Positions 7,945 to 15,856 of a DNA stretch of 64,000 nucleotides are shown in pieces. Numbering within the stretch: position 1 is the first letter of the stretch; every line of letters starts with the position of its first letter. Under the pieces are notes generated by a model that ran no database searches, was not told the origin of the DNA, and was given only the letters and a program-made list of their open reading frames with translations. The position numbers were made by a program, and so were the translations under genes. The DNA is from Nocardioidaceae bacterium UBA4001 (GTDB lineage: Bacteria; Actinomycetota; Actinomycetes; Propionibacteriales; Nocardioidaceae): contig DGBP01000020.1 of NCBI GenBank assembly GCA_002384855.1, positions 31,062-95,061 of the forward strand, read 5' to 3'.

Positions 7945-8433
7945 TCAGCCGCCGGCGGCCTGCAGCCGGTGGCTGGTATCCATCCAGGGCTTCACCCAGG
8001 ACATGTCCTCGGCGTGCAGCGGTTCGCCGCAGGCGCTGCAGGTCTCGGCGCGGGTGGTCTCCTGGCCGCAGGTCTCGTGGATGAGCGCCATGTGCCCGCC
8101 CCCGGGAGGCGTGCTCGTGTGCTTCTCGGCCCAGATCGCCAGCTGCTGCAGGACGGGGAGGAGGTCCGCGGCAGCCTCGGTGGCGACGTACCGGTGCCGG
8201 GTGCGTCCGTCCCGCGCGTAGTCCGTCGTGGCGAGCAGCCCAGCCTCGACCATGGCGCGCAGGCGCCGGCTCAGGACGGCCTCGGAGATGCCCAGGTTGT
8301 CCCGCAGGCCGTCGAAGCGACCGTTGCCGTGCAGCACGTCGCGGACGATGAGCAGCACCCACGGGTCGCCGAGCACGTCCAGCGAGCGACGGACGGGACA
8401 CAGCTCAGTCGACCAGTCGGACCTCAGGGGCAT
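7945..8433 (-). CDS. HxlR-family winged-helix transcriptional regulator
   Basis: The 162-residue protein has the HxlR core (about residues 10-105): CPVRRSLDVLGDPWVLLIVRD, followed by the winged helix with LGISEAVLSRRLRAM. A C-terminal Cys-rich tail (HETCGQE, CSACGEPL) may bind a metal. The conserved early Cys in the family is often redox- or electrophile-sensitive. The ATG at 8433 has a GGAGAGG site about ten bases upstream. It is divergent from an MFS transporter across a short AT-rich gap with an inverted repeat, so it probably controls that transporter. Confidence 0.9.
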   Translation of the reverse strand: MPLRSDWSTELCPVRRSLDVLGDPWVLLIVRDVLHGNGRFDGLRDNLGISEAVLSRRLRAMVEAGLLATTDYARDGRTRHRYVATEAAADLLPVLQQLAIWAEKHTSTPPGGGHMALIHETCGQETTRAETCSACGEPLHAEDMSWVKPWMDTSHRLQAAGG

Positions 8434-8504
8434 ACGTATCGGCCTCTCCTGACTCACGTTGTCGACGCCTCCTGCCGAGGCGGTGCTAGCATACCGCGAA
8501 ATAA

Positions 8505-8518
8505 CTTCTTTGAAGAAA
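8505..8518. promoter_or_regulatory. Candidate HxlR operator in AT-rich divergent promoter
   Basis: The inverted repeat TTCTT-TG-AAGAA (8506-8517) sits in a notably AT-rich patch between the HxlR gene and the MFS gene, 10-20 bases before the MFS start. A TAGCAT hexamer at 8487-8492 could be the MFS -10. Position and symmetry suggest an operator; binding is inferred. Confidence 0.55.
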
Positions 8519-8527
8519 GCCGACTCA

Positions 8528-9820
8528 ATGGCCCTCTCCGTCGGACCTGCCCGACCCGCGCATGACCGGCGTCGGCGGATCCACCCCGCCTGGGGCGTGG
8601 CGGCCGTCGCCTTCCTGGCGCTGATCGGGGCGGCCGGGTTCCGGGCGGCGCCCGGTGCGCTGATGGTGCCACTGCACCAGGAGTTCGGCTGGTCGACGAG
8701 CGTGATGTCGCTCGCGGTCAGCATCAACCTGCTGCTCTACGGACTGACCGCGCCGTTCGCTGCCGCGCTGATGGACCGGTTCGGCATCCGCCAGGTCGTC
8801 GCCGGCGCCCTGACCCTCGTCGCGCTCGGCGCCGGCGGCAGCGTCCTCATGACCGCATCGTGGCAGCTCCTGGTCTTCTGGGGCGTGCTGATCGGGCTGG
8901 GCACCGGGTCGATGGCGCTCGTCTTCGCCGCCGCCATCACGAACCGATGGTTCCATCGACGCCGCGGCCTGGTGATGGGCGTGCTGACGGCCGGCTCGGC
9001 GACCGGGCAGCTCATCATCCTGCCGATCGTCGCCCTGCTCGCCGAGACCGTCGGCTGGCGACCCGCCTCGCTCGTGATCGCCGCCGCCGCGATGGCCGTG
9101 GTCCCCGTCGCCTGGCTCGTGATCCGCGACCGGCCGGAGGATCGCGGCGCACTGCCCTACGGGGCGGACACGTCGTACGTCGCGCCGGCACCGGTCACCG
9201 GTGGCGCCACCCGGCGTGCCCTGGAGGGGCTCGCCTTCGCGTCCCGGCAGCGCTCGTTCTGGGCCCTCGCGGCGGCGTTCGCGATCTGCGGCGCCACCAC
9301 CAACGGCCTGGTCGGGATCCACTTCATCCCCTCCGCGCACGACCACGGCATGTCCGGCACCACGGCCGCAGGTCTCCTCGCGGTCGTGGGCATCTTCGAC
9401 ATCGCCGGCACGGTCGCCTCCGGCTGGCTGACCGACAAGTTCGACCCGCGGATCCTGCTGGCCGCCTACTACTTCTTCCGCGGCGTGGGCCTGCTCATGC
9501 TGCCGCAGCTGCTCGCGGAGACAGTGCACCCGAGCATGGTGCTGTTCATCGTGGTCTACGGCCTCGACTGGGTCGCCACCGTCCCACCCACCGCAGCCCT
9601 GTGCCGGGAGATCTTCGGCGAGCGCGGCACGATCGTCTTCGGCTGGGTCTTCGCGTCCCACCAGGTCGGGGCGGCGATCGCGGCCCTCGGCGCCGGGGTC
9701 GTCCGGGACACCTTCGGGACCTACACCTACGCGTGGTGGGGAGGGGCGGCGATGTGCGTCCTCGCCGCCGTGCTGTCCATGGCCGTCCGCGTCGCACGCG
9801 CTGACGCGGTTACCCCGTGA
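8528..9820 (+). CDS. MFS transporter (oxalate/monocarboxylate-like group)
   Basis: This 430-residue membrane protein has about 12 hydrophobic segments and the loop patterns of the major facilitator superfamily (for example DRFGIRQV after segment 2 and TNRWFHRRRGLVMG between segments 4 and 5). The layout resembles the MCT/OxlT-like group of monocarboxylate or oxalate carriers, but the substrate is not known. The ATG at 8528 is used because the longer frame would start inside the AT-rich promoter. It is divergent from and probably regulated by the HxlR protein. Confidence 0.85.
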   Translation: MALSVGPARPAHDRRRRIHPAWGVAAVAFLALIGAAGFRAAPGALMVPLHQEFGWSTSVMSLAVSINLLLYGLTAPFAAALMDRFGIRQVVAGALTLVALGAGGSVLMTASWQLLVFWGVLIGLGTGSMALVFAAAITNRWFHRRRGLVMGVLTAGSATGQLIILPIVALLAETVGWRPASLVIAAAAMAVVPVAWLVIRDRPEDRGALPYGADTSYVAPAPVTGGATRRALEGLAFASRQRSFWALAAAFAICGATTNGLVGIHFIPSAHDHGMSGTTAAGLLAVVGIFDIAGTVASGWLTDKFDPRILLAAYYFFRGVGLLMLPQLLAETVHPSMVLFIVVYGLDWVATVPPTAALCREIFGERGTIVFGWVFASHQVGAAIAALGAGVVRDTFGTYTYAWWGGAAMCVLAAVLSMAVRVARADAVTP

Positions 9821-9859
9821 GCCGGCGCGCACGCCGGGCACCGAGGTCGTTCGGACGGG

Positions 9860-10318
9860 TCAGTGACCGGGCCGGCGCCAGGGCTCGACCGCACTCCCCC
9901 ACGCGGGGCGGTCCGTTCGGCCGGCGAACCGCTCACGCACCCTCGCGAAGCCCATCCACGTCCGCAGCCACACGTAGGCGAGGCCCAGCAGCACGATCGG
10001 CCAGATCTCCAGACCCGTGAGCCCGGCCAGGACGACCAGGAGCAGGAGCACCGGCAGCACGGGAGGCGCCGACCGGCTCCTGCGGCCCTTGGTCGCACCG
10101 CGCTGCGCCGCGGGCGGCGTGGCCGGTCGCAGGGACTGAAGACCAGGTAGGTCGGCGAAGAGCGGCGCCAGGTCCGAGCGGGTCCGCGCCCGCCACGCCA
10201 CGTCGGCGCGGTCGTCGAACTCCTCCTTGGTGAGCCGGCCCGCGGCGTAGTGCTCGCCGAGCGCGGTCACCGCGGCATCGCGCTCGAGGTCGCCGATCCG
10301 CAGCTCAGGCCGGTTCAC
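9860..10318 (-). CDS. DUF1707 (SHOCT-like) membrane protein
   Basis: The 152-residue protein starts with the DUF1707 signature RIGDLERDAAVTALGEHYA and GRLTKEEFDDRAD (residues 7-45), followed by a basic linker and one or two hydrophobic segments (about 85-118). Its GTG start overlaps the stop of the upstream PadR gene as GTGA, so the two are coupled. DUF1707 proteins are common next to PadR regulators in actinobacteria; function is unknown, with envelope stress suggested by their company. Confidence 0.85.
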   Translation of the reverse strand: MNRPELRIGDLERDAAVTALGEHYAAGRLTKEEFDDRADVAWRARTRSDLAPLFADLPGLQSLRPATPPAAQRGATKGRRSRSAPPVLPVLLLLVVLAGLTGLEIWPIVLLGLAYVWLRTWMGFARVRERFAGRTDRPAWGSAVEPWRRPGH

Positions 10319-10890
10319 TCCGGCTCCCCCTCGGCCAGGAGCCCGTAGAGGCGACGCCGGGTGTCGGCGAGGATCTCGGCCGCCTCGGCCTGCTGCTGCC
10401 GGTTGCCCGACATCACGATCTGCCAGACCGCGGCCATCACCTGCCCGATCACCGGCTTGAGCTGGTGGGTCTCGCCCTCGTCGGTGTCGAAGGCCCGCCA
10501 CGTCGCTGCGAGCTCGTCGGGGTGCTCGGCGACGTACGCCTGGCCCGCCTCCGTCAACCGCAGCACGCGCTTGCCCTCGTCCTCGGTGCCCTCCACGAGC
10601 CCCTCGTCCTCGAGCTGCTGCAGCGTCGGGTACACCGAGCCGGGGCTGGGTTTCCAGCTGCCCCCGCTGCGCTCGGCGATCTGCTGGATGACCTGGTAGC
10701 CGTTCATCGGCTGGGTCGCCAGCACGTCGAGGATCGCGGCCCGCACGTCTCCGCGCTTGGCACGTGGCGTCCGCACCTGCGACCCACCCAGACCGAACAG
10801 GCCCGCGATCCACGGCGGCGGCCCCGAGCCCCACGGCCCTCCCGGCCGGTCCGCTCCCGGCCACCCCTGGCCCCATCCGTTGCCGTGCAT
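10315..10890 (-). CDS. PadR-family transcriptional regulator
   Basis: The product has 191 residues. A Gly/Pro/Trp-rich N-terminal tail (about 1-40) precedes the PadR winged helix (about 45-120, with MNGYQVIQQIAERSGGSWKPSPGSVYPTL split over the recognition helix) and a C-terminal helical dimerisation region. The ATG at 10890 has a strong GGAGGGAG site. A 22-bp near-perfect palindrome 62 bases upstream is a likely autoregulatory operator. It is cotranscribed with the DUF1707 gene and divergent from the DUF3097 gene. Confidence 0.92.
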   Translation of the reverse strand: MHGNGWGQGWPGADRPGGPWGSGPPPWIAGLFGLGGSQVRTPRAKRGDVRAAILDVLATQPMNGYQVIQQIAERSGGSWKPSPGSVYPTLQQLEDEGLVEGTEDEGKRVLRLTEAGQAYVAEHPDELAATWRAFDTDEGETHQLKPVIGQVMAAVWQIVMSGNRQQQAEAAEILADTRRRLYGLLAEGEPE

Positions 10891-10951
10891 CCGCGTCTCC
10901 CTCCGCTCGTTCCCCGGTCCGACCAGGCCCCAAGGGCGAGTCGGTGCGACA

Positions 10952-10973
10952 TGTCGACGATATATCGCCGACA
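10952..10973. promoter_or_regulatory. PadR-type palindromic operator
   Basis: The 22-bp palindrome has the form TGTCGnCGATA-TATCGnCGACA with a single mismatched pair (A/G at 10957 versus C at 10968). Its AT core (GATATATC) could also serve as the -10 of the padR promoter, so binding would block transcription. PadR proteins usually bind such symmetric sites upstream of their own gene. Confidence 0.8.
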
Positions 10974-11105
10974 GTCGCCGTTCCAGACTCTGCACGCGCT
11001 CGTCCAGACGCCGCCCGGTGTGTGTCGGGCGCCATCGACGGTCGGCCCGTCGTCCCGGCGCGTCGCAGGCGGGCAGTCGCGGGCGCGGCTCTAGCGTGGG
11101 GGGCT

Positions 11106-11951
11106 ATGTCCTTCGACCGCTACGGCTCCGACGTGCTCAACACCGACTGGCGTGCCCCCCGGCGCGGAAGGTCGGTCGAGATCGAGGCGGACAAGGGCCT
11201 GGTCGTCGAGGAGGTCACCACCGACTGGTGCGGTGAGATCGTCGCCGTCGACCGGGACCTCATGACGGTCACGCTCGAGGACCGACGCCGCAAGCGTCGT
11301 ACGTTTCCCCTAGGCCCCGGCTTCCTGCTCGAGGGCGTGCCGGTGATCCTCAAGCCGCCCACCCGCAAGGGCCCGGCGCGCAAGACCCACACCGCGTCGG
11401 GCTCGATCGCCGTGCCCGGGACCAAGGCCCGGGTCGCCCGGGCGAGCCGGATCTTCGTCGAGGGCCGTCACGACGCCGAGCTGGTCGAGAAGGTCTGGGG
11501 TGACGACCTGCGCGTCGAGGGCGTCGTCGTGGAGTACATCGAGGGCGTCGACGACCTCGCCGAACAGCTGCGCGACTTCCGGCCCGGCCCGGAGCGCAAG
11601 GTCGGCATGCTCGTCGACCACCTCGTGGCGGGTTCCAAGGAGAGCCGGATCGCGCAGTCGGTCGCCAAGAGCCCGGTCGGCAGGCACGTCTTGATCGTGG
11701 GCCACCCGTTCGTCGACATCTGGCAGGCCGTCAAGCCCGACCGTCTCGGCATGGACAAGTGGCCGGCGATCCCCCGCAACGTGGAGTGGAAGCGGGGCGT
11801 GTGCCAGAGCCTCGGCTGGCCACACCGTGACCAGGCCGACATCGCGCGGGCGTGGAAGCACATCCTGTCGAAAGTTCAGTCGTACGCCGACCTCGAGCCT
11901 GCCCTCCTGGGTAGGGTCGAGGAGCTGATCGACTTCGTCACCGTCGACTGA
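11106..11951 (+). CDS. DUF3097 family protein
   Basis: This 281-residue protein matches the actinobacteria-specific DUF3097 family across its length (start MSFDRYGSDVL, internal FVEGRHDAELVEKVWGDDLR, WPHRDQADIARAWKHIL). The central segment FVEGRHDAELVEKVW followed by MLVDHLVAGSKE resembles a Toprim-like fold of the kind found in DNA and RNA nucleotidyl enzymes; that is an impression, not a proven assignment. The ATG at 11106 follows TAGCGT (11093-11098) by seven bases, so the transcript is probably leaderless. DUF4870 follows after nine bases. Confidence 0.88.
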   Translation: MSFDRYGSDVLNTDWRAPRRGRSVEIEADKGLVVEEVTTDWCGEIVAVDRDLMTVTLEDRRRKRRTFPLGPGFLLEGVPVILKPPTRKGPARKTHTASGSIAVPGTKARVARASRIFVEGRHDAELVEKVWGDDLRVEGVVVEYIEGVDDLAEQLRDFRPGPERKVGMLVDHLVAGSKESRIAQSVAKSPVGRHVLIVGHPFVDIWQAVKPDRLGMDKWPAIPRNVEWKRGVCQSLGWPHRDQADIARAWKHILSKVQSYADLEPALLGRVEELIDFVTVD

Positions 11952-11960
11952 GGAGAGGCC

Positions 11961-12365
11961 ATGTCCATGCCACCGACCCCACCCCCACCGGGTGGCGGGT
12001 ACCACTCGGGTCCGGGCGCGCCGGCAGGACCGACCCCGGACGAGCGCAACTGGGCGCTGGCAGCACACATCGGCTCCCTCGTGGCCGCCTGGTTCGCGAT
12101 GGGTTTCATCGCCCCGCTGCTCGTGCTGCTGATCAAGGGCAAGGACTCCCCCTTCGTGCGCCGGCACGCGGTGGAGTCGCTGAACTTCCAGATCTCGCTG
12201 CTGATCTACCTGGTCGCCACCGCGATCCTGTGGCTGATCGTGATCGGCATCTTCCTGACGATCGCGGTCGGCATCTTCGCCCTGGTCGTGATCATCATGG
12301 CCACCATGGCTGCCTCGAACGGTCAGGACTACCGCTATCCCCTGAACATCCGCATCATCACCTGA
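11961..12365 (+). CDS. DUF4870 small membrane protein
   Basis: The 134-residue protein has a Pro/Gly-rich N-terminus (1-24) and three hydrophobic segments (about 33-58, 74-98 and 99-117). It carries the DUF4870 signature around PFVRRHAVESLNFQ, seen in many actinobacterial and firmicute Tic20-like proteins. Its role is unknown. A GAGGAGAGG ribosome site lies just before the ATG, and the upstream gene ends only nine bases away, so the two probably form an operon. Confidence 0.88.
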   Translation: MSMPPTPPPPGGGYHSGPGAPAGPTPDERNWALAAHIGSLVAAWFAMGFIAPLLVLLIKGKDSPFVRRHAVESLNFQISLLIYLVATAILWLIVIGIFLTIAVGIFALVVIIMATMAASNGQDYRYPLNIRIIT

Positions 12366-12484
12366 CCGCCGACCCGGCTCTTGCACAACCCGTATGGGGT
12401 CACGGTTGTTGACCCCTGAACGCGATCCCACCTGCACACACGCCGGGTCAGCTGGATCTGACCTCCACCCACGCCGGGTCGCGG
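12366..12484. terminator. Convergent intergenic region with hairpins and a direct repeat
   Basis: This gap separates the converging DUF4870 and hemW genes. GGGGTCA (12396-12402) and TGACCCC (12410-12416) form a perfect seven-base stem with a seven-base loop. GGTCAG (12446-12451) and CTGACC (12458-12463) form a second stem. An 11-bp direct repeat CACGCCGGGTC occurs at 12439-12449 and 12470-12480. No long U tract is present, as is common for actinobacterial terminators. Confidence 0.55.
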
Positions 12485-13705
12485 TCAGGGCAGGAGCGCC
12501 CGAACGACTGCGTCGGCCAGCAGACGTCCCCGCAGGGTGAGCACGACCCGCTCCCGGGCGAGCGCCTCGGCCGAGACGACGCCGTCCGCGACCTGAGCCG
12601 GCAATGCCGCACGTCCAGCCTCGTCGAGCACGCCGACCGGCACCCCCTCACGCAGGCGGACACGCAGCAGCACGTCCTCGACGCGCCGGGTCTCCGCGTC
12701 GAGCACCTCACGACCGTGGGCGGGACTGACCCCCTCGGCGAGCCGGGAGGCGTAGGCCGCCGGGTGCTTGACGTTCCACCACCGCACGCCGCCGACGTGG
12801 GAGTGCGCACCCGGACCGACCCCCCACCAGTCGGCGCCGGTCCAGTACAGCTCGTTGTGGGCACACCGGGTCGTGTCCGACCGGGCCCAGTTGGAGACCT
12901 CGTACCACCCCAGGCCGGCCTGCTCGAGCACCTCGTCGGCGAGGAGGTACTTGTCGGCCAGGTCGTCGTCGTCCGGCACCGGCACCTCGCCGCGGCGCAT
13001 CCGCCGGGCGAGCGCGGTGCCTTCCTCCACGATCAGGGCGTACGCCGACAGGTGGTCCGGCGCGCTTGCCAGCGCACTGTCGAGAGAGGCCCTCCAGTCC
13101 TCGAGGCTCTCCCCCGGCGTGCCGTAGATCAGGTCGAGGCTCACCTCGTCGAAACCCGCCTCACGCGCCCACGCGACCACGTCGGGCACCCGGCGCGGGT
13201 CGTGGGTCCGGTCGAGCACCTCGAGCACGTGCGGCACGGCCGACTGCATACCGAACGAGATCCGGTTGATGCCGCCCTCGCGCAGCACGGCGAGCTCGGC
13301 GGGACCGACGCTGTCGGGGTTGGACTCCGTGGTGACCTCCGCGCCGTCGGCGAGGCCGAACTCCTCGTCGACCACCGCGACGATCCGGGTCAGGTCCTGC
13401 GGCGGGAGGATCGTCGGCGTACCCCCACCGAAGAAGACCGTCGACACCGGTACGCCGCGCTCGCCGAGGACCTTGCGGGCCAGGCGGATCTCCTCGACCG
13501 CGTCGTCGGCGTACGACGCCCGCGACGCCCCGCCACCGAGCTCGGAGGCGGTGTAGGTGTTGAAGTCGCAGTAGCCGCACCGCACCCGGCAGAACGGGAC
13601 GTGGACGTAGAGGCCGAAGGGGCGCTCGCCGAGCGAGGCGAGGGCGGGGCCGGGAAGGGCGCCGTCGGGCGGGGCGGGATCCCCGTCGGGGAGGGCGGAG
13701 GGCAC
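12485..13705 (-). CDS. hemW: Radical SAM heme chaperone HemW
   Basis: The 406-residue protein has the radical SAM cluster motif CxxxCxxC at Cys 39, 43 and 46 (PFCRVRCGYCDFNTY), with a fourth nearby aromatic pattern typical of the HemN/HemW family. HemW members are heme-binding chaperones that insert heme into apoproteins, distinct from true coproporphyrinogen dehydrogenase HemN. The GTG at 13705 follows TAGCAT (13716-13711, minus strand) by five bases, indicating leaderless transcription. It is convergent with DUF4870. Confidence 0.93.
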   Translation of the reverse strand: MPSALPDGDPAPPDGALPGPALASLGERPFGLYVHVPFCRVRCGYCDFNTYTASELGGGASRASYADDAVEEIRLARKVLGERGVPVSTVFFGGGTPTILPPQDLTRIVAVVDEEFGLADGAEVTTESNPDSVGPAELAVLREGGINRISFGMQSAVPHVLEVLDRTHDPRRVPDVVAWAREAGFDEVSLDLIYGTPGESLEDWRASLDSALASAPDHLSAYALIVEEGTALARRMRRGEVPVPDDDDLADKYLLADEVLEQAGLGWYEVSNWARSDTTRCAHNELYWTGADWWGVGPGAHSHVGGVRWWNVKHPAAYASRLAEGVSPAHGREVLDAETRRVEDVLLRVRLREGVPVGVLDEAGRAALPAQVADGVVSAEALARERVVLTLRGRLLADAVVRALLP

Positions 13706-13752
13706 TGGTCCATGCTAGGCAACCCCGCCAACGCGCCCGGGACGACGCCCGG

Positions 13753-13800
13753 GCACGACGAAGGCGCCGCCCCATCGGGGAGCGGCGCCTTCGGCCGTGC
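13753..13800 (-). terminator. Strong hairpin terminator after the acyl-CoA ligase
   Basis: GAAGGCGCCGC (13760-13770) and GCGGCGCCTTC (13782-13792) form an 11-bp perfect stem, extended by GCAC/GTGC at the ends with a small bulge. It lies just past the 3' end of the ligase gene on the minus strand. Confidence 0.8.
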
Positions 13801-13808
13801 GCGGAGGA

Positions 13809-15638
13809 TCAGTCGCGGTAGAGCGCGTCGATCTGCTCCTTGTAGTTCTCCTCGACGGCCTTGCGCTTGACCTTCATCGACGGGGTCAGCTCCCCGGACT
13901 CGATGCTGAGGTCCCGCTCGAGGACGAGGAACTTCTTGATCGTCTCCCAGCGGTTGAGGCGGCTGTTGAGCTCGTCGACGTACCCGGCCACCATCGCGCG
14001 GGCCTTGTCCGAGGTGACGATCTCCTCGTACGACGCACCCTCCATGCCGTTCTGGGCCGCCCAGCCGGCGATGCCGTCGGGGTCGAGGGTGATCAGCGCG
14101 ACGCAGTAGTTGCGGTCGTTGCCGTGCACCAGGAACTGGCTGGCGTAGGGGCAGATCGCCTTGAACTGCGACTCGATCTGGGACGGCGCGATGTACTTGC
14201 CGCCCGAGGTCTTGAACAGGTCCTTCTTGCGGTCGGTGATCTTGAGGTAGCCATCCTGGTCGAGCTCACCGATGTCACCGGTGTGCAGCCAGCCGTCCCC
14301 GAGCGCCTCGGCGGTCTCCTCGGGGCGGTTGTGGTAGCCCTCCATGACGCCGGGGCCCTTGATCAGCACCTCACCGTCCTCGGCGATCTTCACCTCGCTG
14401 CCGGGCAACACCGGGCCGACGGTGCCGAACTTGTTGCGCGACGGACGGTTCACGAACGAGCCCGCCGAGGTCTCGGTGAGGCCGTAGCCCTCGAGGATCT
14501 GGATGCCGGCGGCGTTGAACCACTCGGCCACCTCGCGGTTCAGCGCGGCCGCGCCCGAGATGAAGAACCGGACCCGGCCACCGAAGCGCTCGCGGATCTT
14601 GGAGAAGACCAGCTTGTCGAACAGCCCGTGCTGCTTGGCGAGCAGGAAGGGCACCGGCTTGCCCTCGCGCTTGAGCCGGTCGACCTCGAGGCCCACCTGG
14701 AAGGCCTTGTTGAAGATCTTCTCCTTCAGGCCGCCCTCGGCCTTCTGCATGAGGACGATCCGGTCGTGCGCCTTCTCGAAGATCCGGGGGGCAGCGCCCA
14801 TGAAGGTCGGCCGGACGATCCCGGTGTTCTCCACGATCTTCTCGACGCGACCGTCGACGGCGGTGGCGAACCCGATCGCCAGCTGGGTGGAGAGCAGCAC
14901 CTTGCCGAACGAGTGCGCCATCGGCAGCCAGAGGAACTGCAGGTCGTCCTCGGTCAGGATGCCCAGCGCCTGGATGGCCGCGCCCTCGTAGGTCCACGAC
15001 GAGTGGCGCAGCCGCACGCCCTTCGGGCGGCCGGTCGTGCCCGAGGTGTAGATCAGGGTGGCCAGCGCGTCGGGCCGGGTCTCGGCGACCCGCTTCTCGA
15101 CCACGTCGGGCTCCTCGGCCAGGAGCTCCTCGCCGAGGCGCTCCAGGTCGTCGAGCCCGATGATCCAGTCGCCGTCGGTCCGGCCGTCGAACACGACCAC
15201 CTTGGACAGGTGCGGCAGCTCGCTGCGGTGCGCAGCGACCTTGGCTACCTGCTCGTCGTCCTCGGCGAAGACCACCCGGCACTCGGAGTCGGCGAGGATG
15301 TAGGCCACGTCGTCGTCGATGGTCGACGGGTAGACGGTGGTCGTGGCGGCACCGGCGGACATGATCGACAGGTCCGCGAGGATCCACTCGAAGCGGGTGG
15401 CGGAGGCGATCGCGATGCGTTGCTGAGGCTCGACACCGAGGGCCACGAGACCCGCGGCGACTCGGGTGACTCGGTCGCCGGTCTCCTTCCAGGTGACCGA
15501 CACCCACTCGTCACCCTGAGGGAACCGGTAGGCCTCTCGGTTCGGGCTCTTCTCCACGCGGTCGAAGAACTGACGACCGACGTTGGGGGGACGGTTCTCG
15601 ATCACGCTGAGGTCTTGACTGACCGTGCTCTGCGACAT
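13809..15638 (-). CDS. Long-chain fatty-acid--CoA ligase (AMP-forming, FadD15-like)
   Basis: This 609-residue ANL-superfamily enzyme has the P-loop YTSGTTGRPKG, the EGYGLTETS motif, the TGDIGELDQDGYLKITDRKKDLFKTSGGK block that binds the adenylate and the hinge region. Length and motif spacing match long-chain acyl-CoA synthetases such as mycobacterial FadD15. It activates fatty acids through an acyl-AMP to acyl-CoA. It is monocistronic, with a terminator at its 3' end and a 218-bp upstream region containing a split inverted repeat (GTGTTGCGA at 15694-15702 and TCGCAACAC at 15761-15769). Confidence 0.93.
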   Translation of the reverse strand: MSQSTVSQDLSVIENRPPNVGRQFFDRVEKSPNREAYRFPQGDEWVSVTWKETGDRVTRVAAGLVALGVEPQQRIAIASATRFEWILADLSIMSAGAATTTVYPSTIDDDVAYILADSECRVVFAEDDEQVAKVAAHRSELPHLSKVVVFDGRTDGDWIIGLDDLERLGEELLAEEPDVVEKRVAETRPDALATLIYTSGTTGRPKGVRLRHSSWTYEGAAIQALGILTEDDLQFLWLPMAHSFGKVLLSTQLAIGFATAVDGRVEKIVENTGIVRPTFMGAAPRIFEKAHDRIVLMQKAEGGLKEKIFNKAFQVGLEVDRLKREGKPVPFLLAKQHGLFDKLVFSKIRERFGGRVRFFISGAAALNREVAEWFNAAGIQILEGYGLTETSAGSFVNRPSRNKFGTVGPVLPGSEVKIAEDGEVLIKGPGVMEGYHNRPEETAEALGDGWLHTGDIGELDQDGYLKITDRKKDLFKTSGGKYIAPSQIESQFKAICPYASQFLVHGNDRNYCVALITLDPDGIAGWAAQNGMEGASYEEIVTSDKARAMVAGYVDELNSRLNRWETIKKFLVLERDLSIESGELTPSMKVKRKAVEENYKEQIDALYRD

Positions 15639-15693
15639 CGCTCTCCCTGTTCGGACCTACGCGACGCACCGGGCGCCGGCAGGGGGTGTTCAC

Positions 15694-15769
15694 GTGTTGC
15701 GACACAACGTAGAACAGATGGCTACTTCGCGGTAGGTTTCGCGCGCCCAATGGGATGGTTTCGCAACAC
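15694..15769. promoter_or_regulatory. Split inverted repeat upstream of the acyl-CoA ligase
   Basis: GTGTTGCGA (15694-15702) and TCGCAACAC (15761-15769) are exact inverted copies 58 bases apart in the 218-bp gap between the ligase start and the flavoprotein end. They are positioned where a transcription factor could bind as two sites or loop DNA at the ligase promoter. A TACGTT hexamer (15711-15706, minus strand) is a possible -10. Confidence 0.45.
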
Positions 15770-15856
15770 ACCAGTCCTGGGCTTTACCTTGGAGCGGCCC
15801 CGTCGGCCCGATTCGCGTGCAGACAGCAACCGTCTCGGTTCTCCCTGGCGACACCC

